DNA of 64,000 nt from Vibrio tritonius (GCF_001547935.1 NZ_AP014635.1:3100001-3164000), one strand, 5' to 3'. Shown: positions 10,405 to 22,370, numbered from the stretch's first letter. The notes: generated from the sequence alone by a model not told the origin. Program-made: numbers and translations.

Positions 10405-10710
10405 TTACCAGCTAGCCTTACGAAGTCCAGGAATCTCGCCTTTCATGCAAGCTTCACGAACTTTAATACGGCTTAGACCGAATTTACGTAGGTAACCGTG
10501 TGGACGACCAGTTTGGTTGCAACGGTTGCGCTGACGTGATGCACTTGAATCACGTGGAAGTGATTGCAGTTTAAGAACTGCGTTCCAACGATCTTCTTCA
10601 GATGCGTTTACATCGCTGATGATAGCTTTTAGCGCTGAACGCTTTTCTGCGTACTGAGCTGCAAGCTTCGCACGTTTTACTTCACGTGCTTTCATTGATT
10701 GTTTAGCCAT
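10405..10710 (-). CDS. rpsN: 30S ribosomal protein S14 (zinc-free type)
   Basis: 101 residues, the long C-minus form: no CxxC zinc knuckle is present, in contrast to L36 (rpmJ) nearby. Landmarks are [38 protein letters not shown] and [19 protein letters not shown]. Small-subunit head protein. Confidence 0.97.
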   Translation of the reverse strand: MAKQSMKAREVKRAKLAAQYAEKRSALKAIISDVNASEEDRWNAVLKLQSLPRDSSASRQRNRCNQTGRPHGYLRKFGLSRIKVREACMKGEIPGLRKASW

Positions 10711-10727
10711 AACAGTAACCCTTCACC

Positions 10728-11267
10728 TTACTTACGGAATGGGAAGTTAAAGGCAGCCAGCAGAGCACGGCCTTCCTCATCGGTACCAGCAGTCGTAGTG
10801 ATAGTAATATCAAGACCGCGTACACGATCGACTTTATCGTAGTCGATTTCCGGGAAAATGATTTGCTCGCGAACGCCCATGCTGTAGTTACCGCGTCCAT
10901 CAAAAGATTTAGCGCTAACACCACGGAAGTCACGTACACGTGGTAGAGCGATTGCGATTAAACGCTCTAGAAAATCCCACATGCGTTCGCCACGCAAGGT
11001 TACTTTACAACCAATTGGGTAGCCTTCACGAATTTTGAAACCTGCAACAGATTTACGAGCTTTAGTAATCAATGGTTTTTGACCAGAGATTGTAGCCATA
11101 TCAGATGCTGCGTTTTCTAGTAGTTTCTTATCGTTGATTGCTTCACCAACGCCCATATTGAGGGTGATTTTCTCAATTCTAGGGACTTGCATGACGCTTG
11201 TGTAGCTGAACTCTTTGGTCAGTTCAGCGACTACAGACGACTTGTAGTAATCATGCAGTTTCGCCAT
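10728..11267 (-). CDS. rplE: 50S ribosomal protein L5
   Basis: 179 residues: [56 protein letters not shown] and the C-terminal [19 protein letters not shown]. Binds 5S rRNA and forms an inter-subunit bridge. Expected site of S8-mediated spc operon control by homology with E. coli. Confidence 0.98.
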   Translation of the reverse strand: MAKLHDYYKSSVVAELTKEFSYTSVMQVPRIEKITLNMGVGEAINDKKLLENAASDMATISGQKPLITKARKSVAGFKIREGYPIGCKVTLRGERMWDFLERLIAIALPRVRDFRGVSAKSFDGRGNYSMGVREQIIFPEIDYDKVDRVRGLDITITTTAGTDEEGRALLAAFNFPFRK

Positions 11268-11281
11268 AGTAGAACTCCAAA

Positions 11282-11596
11282 TTACTTAATTGTTTCGCCG
11301 TTAGACTTGAAGAAACGCACTTTTTTGCCTTCTTCAAAACGGAAACCGATACGGTCCGCTTTACCAGTTGCTGCGTTGAATACAGCCACGTTAGATGCAT
11401 CAATTGCTGCTTCTAACTCAACGATACCACCTTGGGTACCTAGAGCAGGAACAGGTTTTTGATGTTTCTTAACTAGGTTGATACCTTCAACGATAACTTT
11501 ACCAGTTGCGAGAACCTTAGTTACTTTACCTTTCTTGCCTTTATCTTTACCAGCAAGAACGATTACTTCGTCGTTACGACGGATTTTAGCTGCCAT
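11282..11596 (-). CDS. rplX: 50S ribosomal protein L24
   Basis: 104 residues: [20 protein letters not shown] (KOW motif), then [20 protein letters not shown] and a C-terminal [11 protein letters not shown]. An initiator of large-subunit assembly. GGAG lies 9 nt before the ATG. 13-bp gap to rplN. Confidence 0.98.
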   Translation of the reverse strand: MAAKIRRNDEVIVLAGKDKGKKGKVTKVLATGKVIVEGINLVKKHQKPVPALGTQGGIVELEAAIDASNVAVFNAATGKADRIGFRFEEGKKVRFFKSNGETIK

Positions 11597-11609
11597 TGTT
11601 TGCCGCTCC

Positions 11610-11981
11610 TTACAGAACTTCTGGAGCCAGTGATACGATCTTCATGAATTTCGCGTTACGAAGTTCACGAGTCACTGGACCAAAGATACGTGTACCGATA
11701 GGTTGCTCACTGGTATTGTTTAACAGTACGCAAGCGTTACGGTCGAAGCGAATGACAGAACCGTCTGGACGACGTACGCCTTTACGGGTGCGAACTACCA
11801 CTGCCTTAAGAACATCACCTTTTTTAACTTTACCGCGAGGAATTGCTTCCTTAACGGTAACTTTGATGATGTCGCCCACATGAGCGTAACGGCGGTGAGA
11901 GCCACCCAGAACCTTAATACACATTACGCTGCGAGCGCCTGAGTTATCAGCTGCGTCCAGCATACTTTGCATTTGGATCAT
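11610..11981 (-). CDS. rplN: 50S ribosomal protein L14
   Basis: 123 residues: [57 protein letters not shown] and the C-terminal REKKFMKI-type segment ([16 protein letters not shown]). First gene of the spc operon. A promoter candidate lies 70-80 bp upstream, and the S10 operon terminator precedes that. Confidence 0.98.
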   Translation of the reverse strand: MIQMQSMLDAADNSGARSVMCIKVLGGSHRRYAHVGDIIKVTVKEAIPRGKVKKGDVLKAVVVRTRKGVRRPDGSVIRFDRNACVLLNNTSEQPIGTRIFGPVTRELRNAKFMKIVSLAPEVL

Positions 11982-12051
11982 GTTAGTGCTCCGCTAAATA
12001 TAAAAAAACTAGACCCTCTCGGGTCGGGCTGCCTCTTTAAAAGGGACGCGA

Positions 12052-12060
12052 ATTGTACCA
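12052..12060 (-). promoter_or_regulatory. Spc operon promoter, extended -10
   Basis: On the minus strand TGG followed by TACAAT forms an extended -10 element, with a GC-rich discriminator (TCGCGTCCC) downstream. No -35 hexamer stands at 16-18 bp; a TTGACT (12080-12085) is 22 bp away, too far for a normal promoter. It sits between the S10 terminator and rplN. Confidence 0.5.
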
Positions 12061-12083
12061 CCCTTTTTTTCGAAAAGGTAGTC

Positions 12084-12123
12084 AAAAAACAAGCGGCCCC
12101 AAAAAATTCTTGGAGCCGCTTGT
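12084..12123 (-). terminator. S10 operon terminator, after rpsQ
   Basis: ACAAGCGGC (12089-12097) pairs perfectly with GCCGCTTGT (12115-12123), with extra inner pairs, and on the minus strand is followed by GTTTTTTG. It begins 21 bp after the rpsQ stop. Confidence 0.88.
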
Positions 12124-12143
12124 CGTTTATAGAAAAAGGAAAA

Positions 12144-12398
12144 TTAGATTTTCGCTTTTTCTAAAACTTTTACCAAAGTCCAAGACTTAGTCTTAGACAG
12201 TGGACGACACTCTTGAATTTCAACTACGTCGCCTTGGCCACATTCGTTGTTTTCATCGTGTGCGTGTACTTTAGTGGTGCGTTTAACGAACTTGCCGTAA
12301 ATTGGGTGTTTTACGAAACGTTCGATAGCAACAACGATAGACTTGTCCATTTTGTTGCTAAGTACGCGACCCTGTTGGGTACGAATCTTGTCGCTCAT
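12144..12398 (-). CDS. rpsQ: 30S ribosomal protein S17
   Basis: 84 residues, OB-fold: [68 protein letters not shown]. Primary 16S rRNA binder. Last gene of the S10 operon; its start overlaps the rpmC stop by one base. Confidence 0.98.
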   Translation of the reverse strand: MSDKIRTQQGRVLSNKMDKSIVVAIERFVKHPIYGKFVKRTTKVHAHDENNECGQGDVVEIQECRPLSKTKSWTLVKVLEKAKI

Positions 12399-12589
12399 TA
12401 TGCGCCTGCCTTCTCAGTCAAAACAGTTTTCACACGTGCGATATCACGGCGTACAGCTTTAAGAGTATGAGTTTGTTGCAGCTGACCAGTTGCAGCTTGC
12501 ATACGCAAGTTGAACTGTTCTTTCAACAAATTCAAAAGCTCAGCATTTAGCTCTTCAACGCTTTTTTCGCGTAGATCTAGTGCTTTCAT
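12398..12589 (-). CDS. rpmC: 50S ribosomal protein L29
   Basis: 63 residues: [59 protein letters not shown] start at the ATG at 12589, which overlaps the rplP stop as TGATG. An in-frame GTG one codon earlier is possible. Sits at the peptide exit site where SRP and trigger factor dock. Confidence 0.97.
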   Translation of the reverse strand: MKALDLREKSVEELNAELLNLLKEQFNLRMQAATGQLQQTHTLKAVRRDIARVKTVLTEKAGA

Positions 12590-12999
12590 CACATCACCTG
12601 CTTGGTTACAAATGTAGTCTTGAATGGCAGTTTACGAGCCGCTAGGCGGAACGCTTCACGAGCCAATTCTTCAGGTACACCATCAACTTCGTACATAACC
12701 TTACCAGGTTGGATTTGGGCTACCCAGTACTCAACGTTACCTTTACCCTTACCTTGACGAACTTCAAGTGGTTTTTCTGTGATAGGTTTGTCTGGGAACA
12801 CACGGATCCAGATTTTACCTTGACGCTTAATGTGACGAGTCATAGCACGACGAGCCGCTTCGATTTGACGAGCAGTTAGACGACCACGGCCTACGGCTTT
12901 TAAACCGAAGCTACCGAATGATACTTCAGTACCTTTAGCTAGACCACGGTTACGACCTGTGTGAACCTTACGGAATTTAGTACGTTTAGGTTGTAGCAT
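12589..12999 (-). CDS. rplP: 50S ribosomal protein L16
   Basis: 136 residues: [80 protein letters not shown]. Contacts the A-site tRNA elbow. The Arg in the GKGKGNVE-Y segment region is the family site that is hydroxylated in some bacteria; this is not visible from sequence. Confidence 0.98.
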
Positions 13000-13010
13000 C
13001 TGTCGACTCC

Positions 13011-13706
13011 TTACTTACGGCCTTTACGCTGCTTCTTAGGCTTATCACTCTTAGGCTCTACGGTTTCAGTTGGCATACCACCAAGGATTTCACCTTTGAA
13101 GATCCAAACTTTAACGCCGATAACGCCGTATTGAGTGTGAGCAGAAGAAGTTGCGTAATCAATGTCTGCACGTAGAGTGTGTAGAGGCACACGGCCTTCA
13201 CGGTACCACTCAGAACGTGCGATTTCAGCGCCGCCTAGACGACCACTTACTTCAACTTTGATACCTTTAGCGCCTAGACGCATAGCGTTTTGTACCGCGC
13301 GCTTCATAGCACGACGGAACATAACACGGCGTTCTAGTTGAGACGCGATGCTATCAGCCACTAGTTGACCGTCTAGCTCAGGCTTACGTACTTCAGCGAT
13401 GTTGATTTGCGCTGGTACACCTGAAATTTTAGCTACAGCTGCGCGTAGCTTTTCTACGTCTTCACCTTTCTTACCGATTACAACGCCTGGACGAGCAGTG
13501 TGAATAGTCACACGGATGCTCTTAGCAGGACGCTCGATAACGATGCGTGAAACTGACGCTTTTACCAATTCCTTAGTTAGGAATTGACGTACCTTGAAGT
13601 CGCCGTCTAGGTTGTCAGCGAAATCTTTGGTATTAGCAAACCATGTAGCATTCCAAGGCTTAACGATGCCTAGACGAATACCATTAGGATGTACTTTCTG
13701 ACCCAT
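13011..13706 (-). CDS. rpsC: 30S ribosomal protein S3
   Basis: 231 residues: [22 protein letters not shown] domain with [20 protein letters not shown], then [20 protein letters not shown] and [11 protein letters not shown], ending in a basic tail. Forms part of the mRNA entry tunnel and helicase activity with S4 and S5. Confidence 0.98.
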
Positions 13707-13725
13707 TGCTTACTCTCCTAGTCTC

Positions 13726-14058
13726 TTAGCGATCTGCGACAACCACAGTAATGTGGCTTGAACGCTTCAAGATACGATCCGCACGGCCTTTAGCACGAGG
13801 CATAATACGCTTCATGACAGGGCCCTCATCTACGAAGATTTTAGCGACACGTAGATCGTCAATGTCAGCACCTTCGTTGTGTTCCGCGTTAGCGATAGCT
13901 GACTCAAGAACTTTTTTCACTAGATCAGCAGCTTTTTTGTTGCTGAAAGTTAGCGTTTCAAGAGCTTGGTCTACTTTCTTACCACGGATAAGATCTGCAA
14001 CTAAGCGAGCTTTCTGAGGAGAAATGCGAGCAAAGTTATGTTTAGCAATAGCTTCCAT
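13726..14058 (-). CDS. rplV: 50S ribosomal protein L22
   Basis: 110 residues. It contains [40 protein letters not shown] and the exit-tunnel hairpin tip [18 protein letters not shown]. Two ATG codons are adjacent; the second (14058) has better spacing to AGGAG and gives the family N-terminus MEAIAKH. Confidence 0.97.
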   Translation of the reverse strand: MEAIAKHNFARISPQKARLVADLIRGKKVDQALETLTFSNKKAADLVKKVLESAIANAEHNEGADIDDLRVAKIFVDEGPVMKRIMPRAKGRADRILKRSSHITVVVADR

Positions 14059-14068
14059 CATCTACTCC

Positions 14069-14350
<282 letters not shown>

Positions 14351-14367
14351 TTATCCTCTTTAATAGA

Positions 14368-15192
14368 TTACTTATTACGACGATGTACGATGTACTTGTC
14401 AGTGCGTTTGTTCTTACGAGTTTTGTAACCTTTAGTTGGTACGCCCCATGGAGATACAGGGTGACGACCACCAGAAGTACGACCCTCACCACCACCGTGT
14501 GGGTGATCAACCGGGTTCATTACAACACCACGTACAGTTGGGCGGATACCGCGCCAACGGCTTGCACCAGCTTTACCTAGTTCACGCAACATGTGCTCGT
14601 GGTTGCCCACTTCACCAACAGTTGCACGACCTTCAGATAGAACTTTACGCATTTCGCCAGAACGTAGACGGATAGTAACGTATGCACCATCGCGAGCGAT
14701 GATTTGAACGTAAGCACCAGCAGAACGTGCAATTTGAGCACCTTTACCAGGTTTTAGTTCAACGTTATGTACAGTTGTACCTACAGGGATGTTGCGCATT
14801 GGCAAAGCGTTACCCGCTTTGATTGGTGCATCAACACCAGACTGGATTGAATCACCAGCTTGGATGCCTTTAGGTGCAATGATGTAACGACGTTCGCCGT
14901 CTGCGTATAGTACTAGAGCGATGTTCGCGCTGCGGTTTGGATCGTATTCGATACGTTCAACTTTTGCAGGGATACCATCTTTAGTACGTTTGAAGTCAAT
15001 CACACGGTAGTGTTGTTTATGACCGCCACCGATGTGACGAACAGTAATACGACCGTTGTTGTTACGACCACCGTTCTTAGAGTTTTTCTCTAGAAGAGGT
15101 GCGTAAGGCTTACCTTTGTATAGGTCAGCGTTAACGATTTTAACAACGTGACGACGACCAGCCGAAGTCGGCTTACATTTAACAATAGCCAT
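14368..15192 (-). CDS. rplB: 50S ribosomal protein L2
   Basis: 274 residues: [57 protein letters not shown], and the C-terminal [20 protein letters not shown] containing the highly conserved histidine near the peptidyl-transferase centre. Confidence 0.98.
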   Translation of the reverse strand: MAIVKCKPTSAGRRHVVKIVNADLYKGKPYAPLLEKNSKNGGRNNNGRITVRHIGGGHKQHYRVIDFKRTKDGIPAKVERIEYDPNRSANIALVLYADGERRYIIAPKGIQAGDSIQSGVDAPIKAGNALPMRNIPVGTTVHNVELKPGKGAQIARSAGAYVQIIARDGAYVTIRLRSGEMRKVLSEGRATVGEVGNHEHMLRELGKAGASRWRGIRPTVRGVVMNPVDHPHGGGEGRTSGGRHPVSPWGVPTKGYKTRKNKRTDKYIVHRRNK

Positions 15193-15208
15193 TTTTCAAC
15201 TACTCCTG

Positions 15209-15511
15209 TTATTCCGCGCCGCCAACGAAGTCAAGATCTTGACCATCTTTCAAAGTAACGTACGCTTTCTTAACGTCGCTACGGCGACCTTGGCGAATAC
15301 CTTGACGTTTGGTTTTACCCTTAGTGATAAGAGTATTTACAGACTTAACTTCAACTTCAAATAGCTTTTCTACAGCTGCTTTGATCTCTTTTTTAGTTGC
15401 ATCGATTGCTACTTTGAAAACGATAGTATTCGCTTTCTCTGCAGCCATAGTTGCTTTTTCAGAGATGTGCGGAGCACGTAGAACTTTTAGTAGACGCTCT
15501 TGCTTAATCAT
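15209..15511 (-). CDS. rplW: 50S ribosomal protein L23
   Basis: 100 residues: [60 protein letters not shown]. Docking site for trigger factor and SRP at the tunnel exit. The start overlaps the rplD stop by 4 bp. Confidence 0.98.
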   Translation of the reverse strand: MIKQERLLKVLRAPHISEKATMAAEKANTIVFKVAIDATKKEIKAAVEKLFEVEVKSVNTLITKGKTKRQGIRQGRRSDVKKAYVTLKDGQDLDFVGGAE

Positions 15512-16110
15512 CCTAGCATCTCCTCAACTTGCTTAACTGCAGCAGCAGTCATTACAACTTTGTCGAACGCGATTAGGCTTACTGGATCGATACCAGTTAC
15601 GTCACGTACGTCAACTTTGTATAGGTTACGAGCTGCTAAGAATAGGTTCTCGTCTACTTCACCAGTAACGATAAGTGCATCGTTAAGCTCAAGTTCTTTA
15701 AGCTTAGCTACTAGCGCTTTAGTTTTTGGTGCTTCTACTGAGAATTCTTCAACAACGATTAGACGCTCTTGACGAACTAGCTCAGAAAGAATTGCTTTCA
15801 TAGCACCACGGTACATTTTTTTGTTTACTTTTTGGCTGTGATCTTGTGGTTTCGCAGCAAAAGTAACACCACCTGTACGCCAGATTGGGCTACGGATTGT
15901 ACCAGCACGAGCACGGCCAGTACCTTTTTGACGCCATGGCTTAGCGCCACCGCCAGAAACTTCTGAACGTGTCTTTTGAGCACGAGTACCTTGACGAGCA
16001 CCTGCTGCGTATGCAACAACTACTTGGTGTACAAGAGCTTCGTTGAACTCACGTCCGAAAGTAGTTTCGGAAACAGTTAGTGCGTTAGCACCTTTAACCA
16101 TCAATTCCAT
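15508..16110 (-). CDS. rplD: 50S ribosomal protein L4
   Basis: 200 residues: [20 protein letters not shown], then the tunnel loop [20 protein letters not shown] and [20 protein letters not shown]. In E. coli L4 also shuts down its own operon by inducing attenuation and blocking translation through the S10 leader. The leader here (17083-17333) is long enough for such control. The L4 surface used for regulation is conserved in overall sequence. Confidence 0.98.
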   Translation of the reverse strand: MELMVKGANALTVSETTFGREFNEALVHQVVVAYAAGARQGTRAQKTRSEVSGGGAKPWRQKGTGRARAGTIRSPIWRTGGVTFAAKPQDHSQKVNKKMYRGAMKAILSELVRQERLIVVEEFSVEAPKTKALVAKLKELELNDALIVTGEVDENLFLAARNLYKVDVRDVTGIDPVSLIAFDKVVMTAAAVKQVEEMLG

Positions 16111-16126
16111 TACTTACTCCTAGACG

Positions 16127-16756
16127 TTATGCTTTAACAGCTGGTTTGACGATCACGTTACCGCCAGTTGAGCCAGGGACTGCACCTTTGATAAGAAGCA
16201 GATTGCGCTCAGCGTCAACACGTACGATCTCTAGGTTTTGAGTCGTTACACGCTCAGCACCCATGTGACCTGCCATTTTCTTGCCTTTGAACACGCGACC
16301 TGGAGTCTGACATTGACCGATAGAACCAGGAGCACGGTGAGACAAAGAGTTACCGTGAGTCATATCTTGGGTACGGAAGTTCCAACGCTTAACAGCGCCT
16401 TGGAAACCTTTACCTTTAGATGTACCAGTAACGTCTACTTTTTTAACTTCGTTGAAAAGTTCTACAGTAAGTTCAGAACCTACAGTGAACTCTTCGCCGT
16501 TTTCTAAACGGAATTCCCAAAGACCGCGACCAGCTTCAACACCTGCTTTCGCAAAGTGACCAGCTTCAGGCTTAGTAACGCGGTTAGCTTTCTTAGCACC
16601 AGCAGTGATTTGGATTGCTGAGTAACCGTCAGTTTCAAGAGATTTAACTTGAGTTACACGGTTCGCTTCAACTTCCACAACTGTTACTGGGATAGAAACG
16701 CCTTCTTCAGTAAATACGCGGGTCATACCCACTTTACGTCCGACTAGACCAATCAT
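16127..16756 (-). CDS. rplC: 50S ribosomal protein L3
   Basis: 209 residues: [78 protein letters not shown]. The [15 protein letters not shown] loop carries the Gln that is methylated by PrmB in E. coli. Early-assembly protein reaching the peptidyl-transferase centre. Confidence 0.98.
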   Translation of the reverse strand: MIGLVGRKVGMTRVFTEEGVSIPVTVVEVEANRVTQVKSLETDGYSAIQITAGAKKANRVTKPEAGHFAKAGVEAGRGLWEFRLENGEEFTVGSELTVELFNEVKKVDVTGTSKGKGFQGAVKRWNFRTQDMTHGNSLSHRAPGSIGQCQTPGRVFKGKKMAGHMGAERVTTQNLEIVRVDAERNLLLIKGAVPGSTGGNVIVKPAVKA

Positions 16757-16770
16757 TCTTCTAATCTCCC

Positions 16771-17333
<563 letters not shown>

Positions 17334-17339
17334 GGGCGC

Positions 17340-17367
17340 ATTATACAGGTTGCTGGGAGACATGCAA
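17340..17367 (-). promoter_or_regulatory. S10 operon promoter
   Basis: On the minus strand TTGCAT, a 16-bp spacer and a consensus TATAAT (17362-17367 and 17340-17345) are followed by the GC-rich discriminator GCGCCCC. The predicted start lies near 17332-17333, exactly at the edge of a 16-bp palindrome. Confidence 0.78.
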
Positions 17368-17422
17368 GCACTGTTCGAAAATTAAACCATATACGACAAG
17401 GCTGTGATTTTGTGGGCAAACG

Positions 17423-17455
17423 AGAAAAGGCTTCGCTATTTTTAGCGAAGCCTTT
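17423..17455 (-). terminator. Terminator of the rnr-rlmB unit
   Basis: AAAGGCTTCGCTA and TAGCGAAGCCTTT form a perfect 13-bp stem with a 4-nt loop, 25 bp after the rlmB stop. The downstream T-tract on the minus strand is short (TTTTCTC), but the stem is very stable. Confidence 0.75.
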
Positions 17456-17479
17456 CATACGTTGGAGAGTGAGTGTAAT

Positions 17480-18220
17480 TTATTTCGCGAGGCGCTGACG
17501 AACAGCTTCAAATAAACAAACACCCGTCGCTACCGATACGTTTAAACTCGATACCGAACCAGCCATTGGAATCTTAATTAGGTCATCGCAGGTTTCACGA
17601 GTTAAACGACGCATCCCGTCACCTTCAGCCCCCATCACAATTGCCAAAGGCCCCGTCAATTTACTTTGGTAAATATCATGAGTTGCTTCACCCGCTGTAC
17701 CTACGAACCAAATACCTTGCTCTTGCAATGCACGCATAGTACGAGCCAAGTTGGTTACACGGATAAGTGGTACGGTTTCTGCGGCACCACACGCAACCTT
17801 ACTTACCGTTGCATTCATTGCAGCAGACTTGTCTTTGGGTACGATAACTGCCGCGACACCGGCTGCATCAGCATTGCGTAAACACGCCCCCAAGTTGTGT
17901 GGGTCGGTCACACCATCTAGAACCAGTAGCAGAGGTTGCTCATGCTGCGCAATGATGTCATCTAAATCATTTTCATTAAGTGCTTTTGCAGGTTTAACTT
18001 TAGCGATCACGCCTTGGTGATTTGCACCTTTTGCTTTGTCATCTAATGTCTTACGGTTCATTTCTTGAATCGATACACCAAGACGAGTTAGTTCATTAAG
18101 CACAGGTAATAAACGGTCATCTTGACGACCTTTTAGTACGTAAGCCTCAACAAAGCGCGCAGGGTCACGCTCAAGTACAGCTTTAACAGCGTGAATACCA
18201 TAGATCAGTTCGTTACTCAT
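17480..18220 (-). CDS. rlmB: 23S rRNA (guanosine-2'-O)-methyltransferase RlmB
   Basis: 246 residues, E. coli length. An N-terminal substrate-binding domain ([14 protein letters not shown], ~1-75) is followed by the SPOUT/TrmH catalytic domain with its three motifs: [35 protein letters not shown] and [17 protein letters not shown], which form the SAM knot. RlmB 2'-O-methylates G2251 (E. coli numbering) in the P loop of 23S rRNA. Its start overlaps the rnr stop as ATGA, indicating translational coupling, as in E. coli. Confidence 0.96.
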   Translation of the reverse strand: MSNELIYGIHAVKAVLERDPARFVEAYVLKGRQDDRLLPVLNELTRLGVSIQEMNRKTLDDKAKGANHQGVIAKVKPAKALNENDLDDIIAQHEQPLLLVLDGVTDPHNLGACLRNADAAGVAAVIVPKDKSAAMNATVSKVACGAAETVPLIRVTNLARTMRALQEQGIWFVGTAGEATHDIYQSKLTGPLAIVMGAEGDGMRRLTRETCDDLIKIPMAGSVSSLNVSVATGVCLFEAVRQRLAK

Positions 18221-20688
18221 TCTTTACCTATCTTTTGTTTAGCTTTGCTCTTTTTGTTACGAGCTTTATCTTTGCGCGACTTTGGCGCTTTGGTTTTATT
18301 ACGTTTACGGCCTGTACCATTAGCACCCTCAGGTGCTTTGGTTGGTTCAACCAAAGGCGCTACGCCCTGCTCTGTTTTCGGCTCTCGTTTACCACGTACC
18401 GATGACTTTTTACTGCGCGCTCGTTCACGAGCCTCTTCTGCGCGTTTTTTCGCAGTTTTACCACGGCCGCGTACTTTACGACTTGTTTCGACTAATGCAA
18501 AGTCAATTTGACGATCATCGAGATTTACTGCTTGTACTTTTACTTTTACGGCATCCCCTAAACGGTAGATAGCCCCAAAAGATTCACCGATAAGTCGTTG
18601 ACCAATCGGATCAAATTGGTAGTAATCGTTATCCAATGAGGAAATGTGAACCAAACCATCAATATGCAATTCTGTTAAGCGCACAAAGAAACCGAAGCCA
18701 GTCACATTGGCAATCACCCCATCGAGTACTTCACCCACATGGTCTTGCATGTATTCACATTTGAGCCAATCAGATACTTCTCGAGTCGCATCATCCGCTC
18801 GACGTTCTGTCATTGAGCATTGCTCACCATAGAAGTCCATATCATCGAATGAATAGTGGAAGCCACCGGTTGGTGTCCAGTTATCTTTCAATGTACCGCT
18901 CTCTTTCGCAATCAGGTATTTGATTGCACGATGCAATAGCAAATCGGGGTAACGACGAATAGGCGAAGTAAAGTGGGCATAGCGTTTTAATGCTAAGCCA
19001 AAGTGGCCACAATTATCTGGGTTATACACCGCTTGCTTCATTGAACGCAACAGCATGGTTTGGATGAGTTCTTTGTCTGGGCGCTCACCAACTTGCTGCA
19101 TTAGCATGGCATAGTCGGTCGGTGACGGTTCGAGTCCACCAGCTAGATTCAAGCCTAGTTCACCAAGGAAATCACGAAAGCCCATCAAACGCTCTTCTCC
19201 AGGAGTTTCATGGATTCGATACAGTGCAGGCTCTTTTGCTTTTTCAACATATGAAGCGGAAGCGATATTCGCCAAAATCATACACTCTTCAATGATTTTG
19301 TGCGCATCGTTACGTACTAATGGCTCGATACGATCAATCTTACGATTGGCATTGAAGATGAATTTGGTTTCGACGGTTTCAAACTCAATGGCACCACGCA
19401 CCTCACGCGCTTTTTTCAACACTCGGTACATGTTGTTCAGCTCTTCAAGGTGAGGAACGAGAGGGGCATAACGCTCACGTAGCTCTTCATCACCATTAAG
19501 CATATCGGCTACTTTGTTATAAGTAAGACGAGCATGGGAGTTCATTACCGCTTCATAGTGTTTGTAGCCTGACAACTTGCCTGTGGCGGAAATGGTCATT
19601 TCACACACCATACACAAACGGTCAACTTGTGGATTCAAAGAACACAAACCATTGGATAATACTTCTGGTAGCATTGGGACAACTTGTGATGGGAAATACA
19701 CCGAGTTACCACGTACGATAGCTTCCTTATCAAGAGCAGAATTAGGACGAACATAATAGCTCACGTCTGCTATCGCGACCCAAAGGCGCCAACCGCCGCC
19801 TTTTTTCGCTTCACAGTAGACAGCATCATCAAAGTCACGCGCATCTTCACCATCGATAGTGACTAGAGGCAAAGCTCGTAAATCAATGCGACCTTTCTTC
19901 GCCTCTTCCGGTACTTCTTCACTAAAGTGCTCAACTTGCTTTTCTACTTCATTTGGCCATTCATGAGGGATTTGGTGAGTACGAATCGCGATCTGTGTTT
20001 CCATACCAGGGGCCATATTCTCACCCAATACTTCCACAATTTTACCCATCATGCCTCGGTTACGAGAACCGCGGTCGGTAATTTCAATCACAACCACATT
20101 GCCCATACGAGCTCCGCCACGCAACTCATTAGGAATAAGAATATCTTGATGAATACGAGAATCATCTGGCACAACGTACGAATAGCCTTGCTCCAAGAAA
20201 AAACGACCCACTATTTGTGTTTTTCTTTCTTCGAGAACACGAACCAATCTTCCCTCTTTTCTTCCTCTTTTGTCCGTACCGGCAGGCTGAACCAATACGT
20301 AGTCACCATGAATAATGGTGCGCATTTGGTGATGTGGCAGCAGGATGTCAGCATCTTTACCAATACTGCCTTCTGGGCGCACCCAACCAAAACCATCACG
20401 ATGACCAATCACGTACCCTTTCACTAGCTCTAGCTTTTCTGGTAGCGCATAGCATTGACGACGAGTAAATACCAACTGACCATCGCGTTCCATCGCACGG
20501 AGGCGACGACGCAAACCTTCATAGTGATCTTCACCCTTAAGCTGTAATGCTTCAAACAGGTCATTACGGTTCATTGGAACATTGGCTTGTTTTAGAAAAT
20601 CTAAAATAAACTCCCGACTCGGAATGGGATTTTCATAATTCTGTGATTCGCGCTCGGCAAAAGGGTCGTTGTTGATATTCTCTGACAT
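18217..20688 (-). CDS. rnr: Ribonuclease R
   Basis: 823 residues. Order: N-terminal winged-helix region (~25-85), two cold-shock domains (~87-250), the RNB catalytic domain beginning near 270 with [16 protein letters not shown] (metal-binding Asp residues at about 279, 284, 287 and 288), an S1 domain (~645-735, [19 protein letters not shown]) and a Lys/Arg-rich tail of ~90 residues. RNase R is a processive 3'-5' exonuclease that degrades structured RNA and takes part in trans-translation and rRNA quality control. First gene of the rnr-rlmB unit; its promoter must lie in the 229-bp gap shared with the divergent amidohydrolase gene, where I found no clear consensus. Confidence 0.97.
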   Translation of the reverse strand: MSENINNDPFAERESQNYENPIPSREFILDFLKQANVPMNRNDLFEALQLKGEDHYEGLRRRLRAMERDGQLVFTRRQCYALPEKLELVKGYVIGHRDGFGWVRPEGSIGKDADILLPHHQMRTIIHGDYVLVQPAGTDKRGRKEGRLVRVLEERKTQIVGRFFLEQGYSYVVPDDSRIHQDILIPNELRGGARMGNVVVIEITDRGSRNRGMMGKIVEVLGENMAPGMETQIAIRTHQIPHEWPNEVEKQVEHFSEEVPEEAKKGRIDLRALPLVTIDGEDARDFDDAVYCEAKKGGGWRLWVAIADVSYYVRPNSALDKEAIVRGNSVYFPSQVVPMLPEVLSNGLCSLNPQVDRLCMVCEMTISATGKLSGYKHYEAVMNSHARLTYNKVADMLNGDEELRERYAPLVPHLEELNNMYRVLKKAREVRGAIEFETVETKFIFNANRKIDRIEPLVRNDAHKIIEECMILANIASASYVEKAKEPALYRIHETPGEERLMGFRDFLGELGLNLAGGLEPSPTDYAMLMQQVGERPDKELIQTMLLRSMKQAVYNPDNCGHFGLALKRYAHFTSPIRRYPDLLLHRAIKYLIAKESGTLKDNWTPTGGFHYSFDDMDFYGEQCSMTERRADDATREVSDWLKCEYMQDHVGEVLDGVIANVTGFGFFVRLTELHIDGLVHISSLDNDYYQFDPIGQRLIGESFGAIYRLGDAVKVKVQAVNLDDRQIDFALVETSRKVRGRGKTAKKRAEEARERARSKKSSVRGKREPKTEQGVAPLVEPTKAPEGANGTGRKRNKTKAPKSRKDKARNKKSKAKQKIGKE

Positions 20689-20917
20689 TAAAAGGCCTAA
20701 TTGTGATCATAAAGGGAAGAATCTGACTTAAGTATATCTAACTCGATAGCTAAGCTACAGCAATCAGAGGAAAAAGCTTCAAATGGCTGGTAAATCTATC
20801 GCAAAATTCTGATGTCCTACTCTAGTGTTAGTTTCCTTCATAACAACCATTGCAACTTGCCCTTGCTGCTCTATCATAGCTTTTCTTTTTACTCTTCACG
20901 CACGATAGGATATCACT

Positions 20918-22321
20918 ATGCGCTTTTCACCAGCGGTTCTGCTCGCCGCAATGTCAGGAGTTATCGCCACCAGTTGCTGGGCCAAAACCACTGCGGATTT
21001 GGTGGTTACCAACGGATATGTACTGACAATGGATAAAGACAAAACCGTCTATCCACACGGCACTGTCGTGATCAAAGGCAATAAAATTATCGCGATTGGC
21101 GACAAACACTTAGCTGAACAATATCTAGCCAAACAAGTAATGAACGTCGAAGGTGACATCATTATGCCAGGGTTGATCAATACGCATACTCATGTCTCTA
21201 TGACAGTATTTCGCTCATTGGCCGATGATGTGCCTGACCGCCTCCACCGTTATATTTTTCCACTAGAAGCCAAACTAGTATCTCGAGACATGGTTCGCAT
21301 TGGCGCCAACTTAGGTAATGTGGAAATGGTTAAAGGTGGGGTGACCACTTATGCCGATATGTACTATTTTGAAGACGAAGTTGCCAAAACTGTCGATAAA
21401 ATTGGTATGCGGGCAGTGCTTGGTGAAAGTGTAATTAAGTTTCCAGTCGCCGATGCAAAAAATGCCGATGAAGGCATCGACTATGCAATGAAATTTATCA
21501 ACGAGTATCGTAACCATCCAAGGATTACTCCGGCTTTTGCACCACATGCTCCATACACGAACACGACTGAAACTCTGCAGAAAGTTGCTCGCCTATCGGA
21601 ACAAGAAAATGTACCGGTTCTGATTCACTTGGCAGAAACCGTCCGTGAACAGCAGGTTATAGCAAAACGTGCTAATGGATTAAGTCCTGTGCAATACATG
21701 CAATCGATCGGCGCACTAAACTCACATGTTGTCGCCGCACATATGATTTTGGTGGACGACAAAGACATTGAAACCGCCAAGCAAGCTGATATCGGTGTCG
21801 CTCACAACATGAGTGCGAATATCAAAGCGGCCAAAGGTGTCTCGCCTACACTAAAAATGTATGACGACGGACTACGTATCGGCTTAGGTACGGATGGACC
21901 TATGTCCGGAAACACCCTAAGCGTCATTGATGAATTTAACCAAGTGGCTAAAGTGCATAAGCTGGTCAATCACGATCGTGCTGCAATGCCACCACTCAAA
22001 GTGGTAGACATGGCGACCATGGGCGGAGCCCGAGCACTGCATATGGAAGATAAAATCGGCTCGTTAGAAGAGGGAAAACTGGCAGATATCATTGTGGTTG
22101 ATACAAAAGCACCCAATATGGTACCTATGTACAATCCTTATTCTGCCCTAGTTTATTCAGCTAACTCAGCGAATGTAAAAGACTCCATTGTCGGTGGCCA
22201 AATAATCATGAGAAACCGCGTTATATTGACCATCGATGAAGACAAAATCCGTCAAGAAGCGGTAGATTACACCCAAGTTGTTAAAGACGCAGTCATTCAA
22301 TCGGGTGAAAAAGTTTTGTAA
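20918..22321 (+). CDS. Exported amidohydrolase, MtaD/SAH-deaminase-like
   Basis: 467 residues. An N-terminal signal peptide (~1-22, MRFSPAVLLAAMSGVIATSC then WA) precedes an amidohydrolase-superfamily TIM barrel. Metal-site landmarks are NTHTH (H90, H92), APHAPY (H210), HLAE (H237, E240), AAH (H275) and GTDG (D326). The C-terminal beta domain has GKLADIIVVD. The overall pattern is that of 5'-methylthioadenosine/S-adenosylhomocysteine and related aminohydrolases, which are normally cytoplasmic. Here export to the periplasm is predicted, so the true substrate may be a different heterocyclic amine. IATSC is a poor lipobox, and signal peptidase I cleavage after CWA looks likelier. It stands alone between the divergent rnr and the downstream mdlAB, with its own terminator. 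Confidence 0.8.
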   Translation: MRFSPAVLLAAMSGVIATSCWAKTTADLVVTNGYVLTMDKDKTVYPHGTVVIKGNKIIAIGDKHLAEQYLAKQVMNVEGDIIMPGLINTHTHVSMTVFRSLADDVPDRLHRYIFPLEAKLVSRDMVRIGANLGNVEMVKGGVTTYADMYYFEDEVAKTVDKIGMRAVLGESVIKFPVADAKNADEGIDYAMKFINEYRNHPRITPAFAPHAPYTNTTETLQKVARLSEQENVPVLIHLAETVREQQVIAKRANGLSPVQYMQSIGALNSHVVAAHMILVDDKDIETAKQADIGVAHNMSANIKAAKGVSPTLKMYDDGLRIGLGTDGPMSGNTLSVIDEFNQVAKVHKLVNHDRAAMPPLKVVDMATMGGARALHMEDKIGSLEEGKLADIIVVDTKAPNMVPMYNPYSALVYSANSANVKDSIVGGQIIMRNRVILTIDEDKIRQEAVDYTQVVKDAVIQSGEKVL

Positions 22322-22335
22322 TTCAAAAAAGATAA

Positions 22336-22370
22336 AAGCGTTCCCTTCTTAGGAGGAGCGCTTCATTTTT
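22336..22370 (+). terminator. Terminator of the amidohydrolase gene
   Basis: AAGCGTTCC pairs with GGAGCGCTT (9 bp, one G-T) around a 10-nt loop, then a T-run (TTCATTTTT). Confidence 0.75.

Noticed and set aside
12080..12085. TTGACT as -35 of the spc promoter
   Set aside because: The distance to TACAAT is 22 bp, too long for sigma-70. The extended -10 explanation is preferred.
20972..20977. Lipobox reading of IATSC in the amidohydrolase
   Set aside because: Position -3 is Ala and -2/-1 are Thr/Ser, unlike the usual L-A/S-G/A-C. Signal peptidase I cleavage after CWA is more likely.
20812..21036. A 74-codon frame overlapping the start of the exported amidohydrolase
   Set aside because: It is out of frame with a well-supported gene having an SD and signal peptide. 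No independent support.
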